Part shown: one piece after another, positions 22,267 to 22,805 of the stretch | Position numbering within the stretch: the stretch's first letter is position 1 | How the letters are laid out: every line of letters starts with the position of its first letter | IMG/VR virus record: IMGVR_UViG_3300023180_000424 | Location: 1 to 22,805 of that record | Origin: a virus | Length of the DNA: 22,805 nt | Direction: 5' to 3' (one strand) | Notes under the pieces: generated by a model | What the model saw: the letters and a program-made list of their open reading frames with translations, nothing else | What the model was told of the DNA's origin: nothing | The model's database searches: none | Made by a program: the position numbers and the translations under genes

Positions 22267-22805
22267 ATGGAAGAAGCATTTATTGATCCCTCTGATTTTT
22301 TCACCAAAGAAGATCTAGCAAAAGGAGATTATTGGATAGCAAGTCCAAGCCTTAGCAGAGTTATTACCTCGGATGATAATTTCAAAGAAATAGACGAAAC
22401 CTTTTATTCCATTAAGGATAGGAAGATGGATAGGGTCTATCTAGAAATGGCAAAGGTGTGGGCTACTAATTCTTATTGCGAAAGGATGAAAGTTGGTAGT
22501 CTTATTGTGAAAGATAAATCTATTATATCTGACGGCTATAACGGTTCACCCACAGGTTTTCCAAACGTCTGCGAAGATTCATCTCACGTCACTTTACCTC
22601 ATGTATTACATGCAGAGGCTAATGCGATTACTAAGTTGGCTAAGAGTACACAAAGCTCTGATGGTGCGACACTTTATGTTACAGTATCTCCTTGCTTTGA
22701 ATGCTCTAAACTTATTATTCAGAGTGGGGTAAAAAGATTAGTGTTTAAGGAGTTATATAGAAAACTTGAATCGCTTAAGTTTTTATTCGACGCTGGAATT
22801 GAACT
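22267..22805 (+). CDS. dCMP deaminase, 3'-truncated by window
   Basis: Deoxycytidylate deaminase converts dCMP to dUMP, feeding dTMP synthesis for phage DNA replication. The zinc site is complete: His115-Ala-Glu117 ('HAE') and Pro142-Cys143-Phe-Glu-Cys146 ('PCFEC'). The flanking 'VGSLIVKDKSIISDGYNGSPTGF' region (residues 77-99) and 'STQSSDGATLYVTVSPC' match the family closely, including bacterial versions from Bacteroidota and T4 Cd. The first ~53 residues precede the usual family start. A second in-frame ATG at 22426 begins just before 'DRVYLEMAKVWA', the typical N-terminus, so either start is possible. The frame is open to the window end at about residue 179. This is the first nucleotide-metabolism gene after the tail module. 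Confidence 0.92.
   Translation, partial: MEEAFIDPSDFFTKEDLAKGDYWIASPSLSRVITSDDNFKEIDETFYSIKDRKMDRVYLEMAKVWATNSYCERMKVGSLIVKDKSIISDGYNGSPTGFPNVCEDSSHVTLPHVLHAEANAITKLAKSTQSSDGATLYVTVSPCFECSKLIIQSGVKRLVFKELYRKLESLKFLFDAGIE

Noticed and set aside
1-22805. tRNA, integrase, transposase or prophage attachment sites
   Set aside because: None could be recognised on either strand; the gene content is that of a virulent phage structural region.

Overview
The window looks like part of a large, lytic, T4-like contractile-tailed phage (Caudoviricetes, myovirus morphology). Every convincing gene is on the + strand. From about 12.2 kb onward the genes follow the T4 order: small terminase (gp16), large terminase (gp17), tail sheath (gp18), tail tube (gp19), a second tube-like protein, a gp26-like protein, a small overlapping reading frame and a tape-measure-like protein. 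The host is probably a member of the Bacteroidota. DNA is AT-rich, starts have A/T-rich leaders with almost no Shine-Dalgarno sequence, a TAtaTTTG element precedes the last gene, and that gene is a dCMP deaminase resembling Bacteroidota versions as I remember them. The host assignment is inference.

Layout. Positions 3-3686 are the 3' part of a very large fibre or adhesin gene made of Gly-Ser-Ser/Thr collagen-like repeats separated by globular modules and ending in a C1q/TNF-like domain and a Cys-containing tip. Positions 3699-9596 hold a compact accessory block: a small unknown gene, a putative 2-oxoglutarate/Fe(II) dioxygenase, two GT-A glycosyltransferases, a coiled-coil protein, a GT-B (GT4-type) glycosyltransferase and a protein O-heptosyltransferase of the autotransporter (TibC/Aah, 'BAHT') type. 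Positions 9666-14808 hold a large neck/structural protein with a LamG-like C-terminus and both terminase subunits. Positions 14912-22184 hold the tail sheath, two tube paralogues, the gp26-like and overlapping small gene, and the tape-measure-like protein. A dCMP deaminase begins at 22267 and runs off the window.

The most interesting hypothesis is that 3-9596 is a self-contained fibre-modification system. The phage would make a fibre in which about two thirds of the repeat residues are Ser or Thr, and encode next to it an O-heptosyltransferase of a family that glycosylates serines on surface adhesins, three further glycosyltransferases able to extend or diversify the sugar, and a possible hydroxylase. 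The enzyme families are supported by visible motifs; that the fibre is their substrate is inferred from adjacency and composition.

Transcription appears to use repeated GATATATA-like boxes upstream of structural genes, resembling T4 late promoters (TATAAATA). Two of the leaders also share an ACCGAG element at the same distance from the box. Adjacent genes are otherwise tightly packed or overlap by a few bases, as in co-transcribed phage modules. No tRNA, CRISPR array, integrase or transposase was seen.
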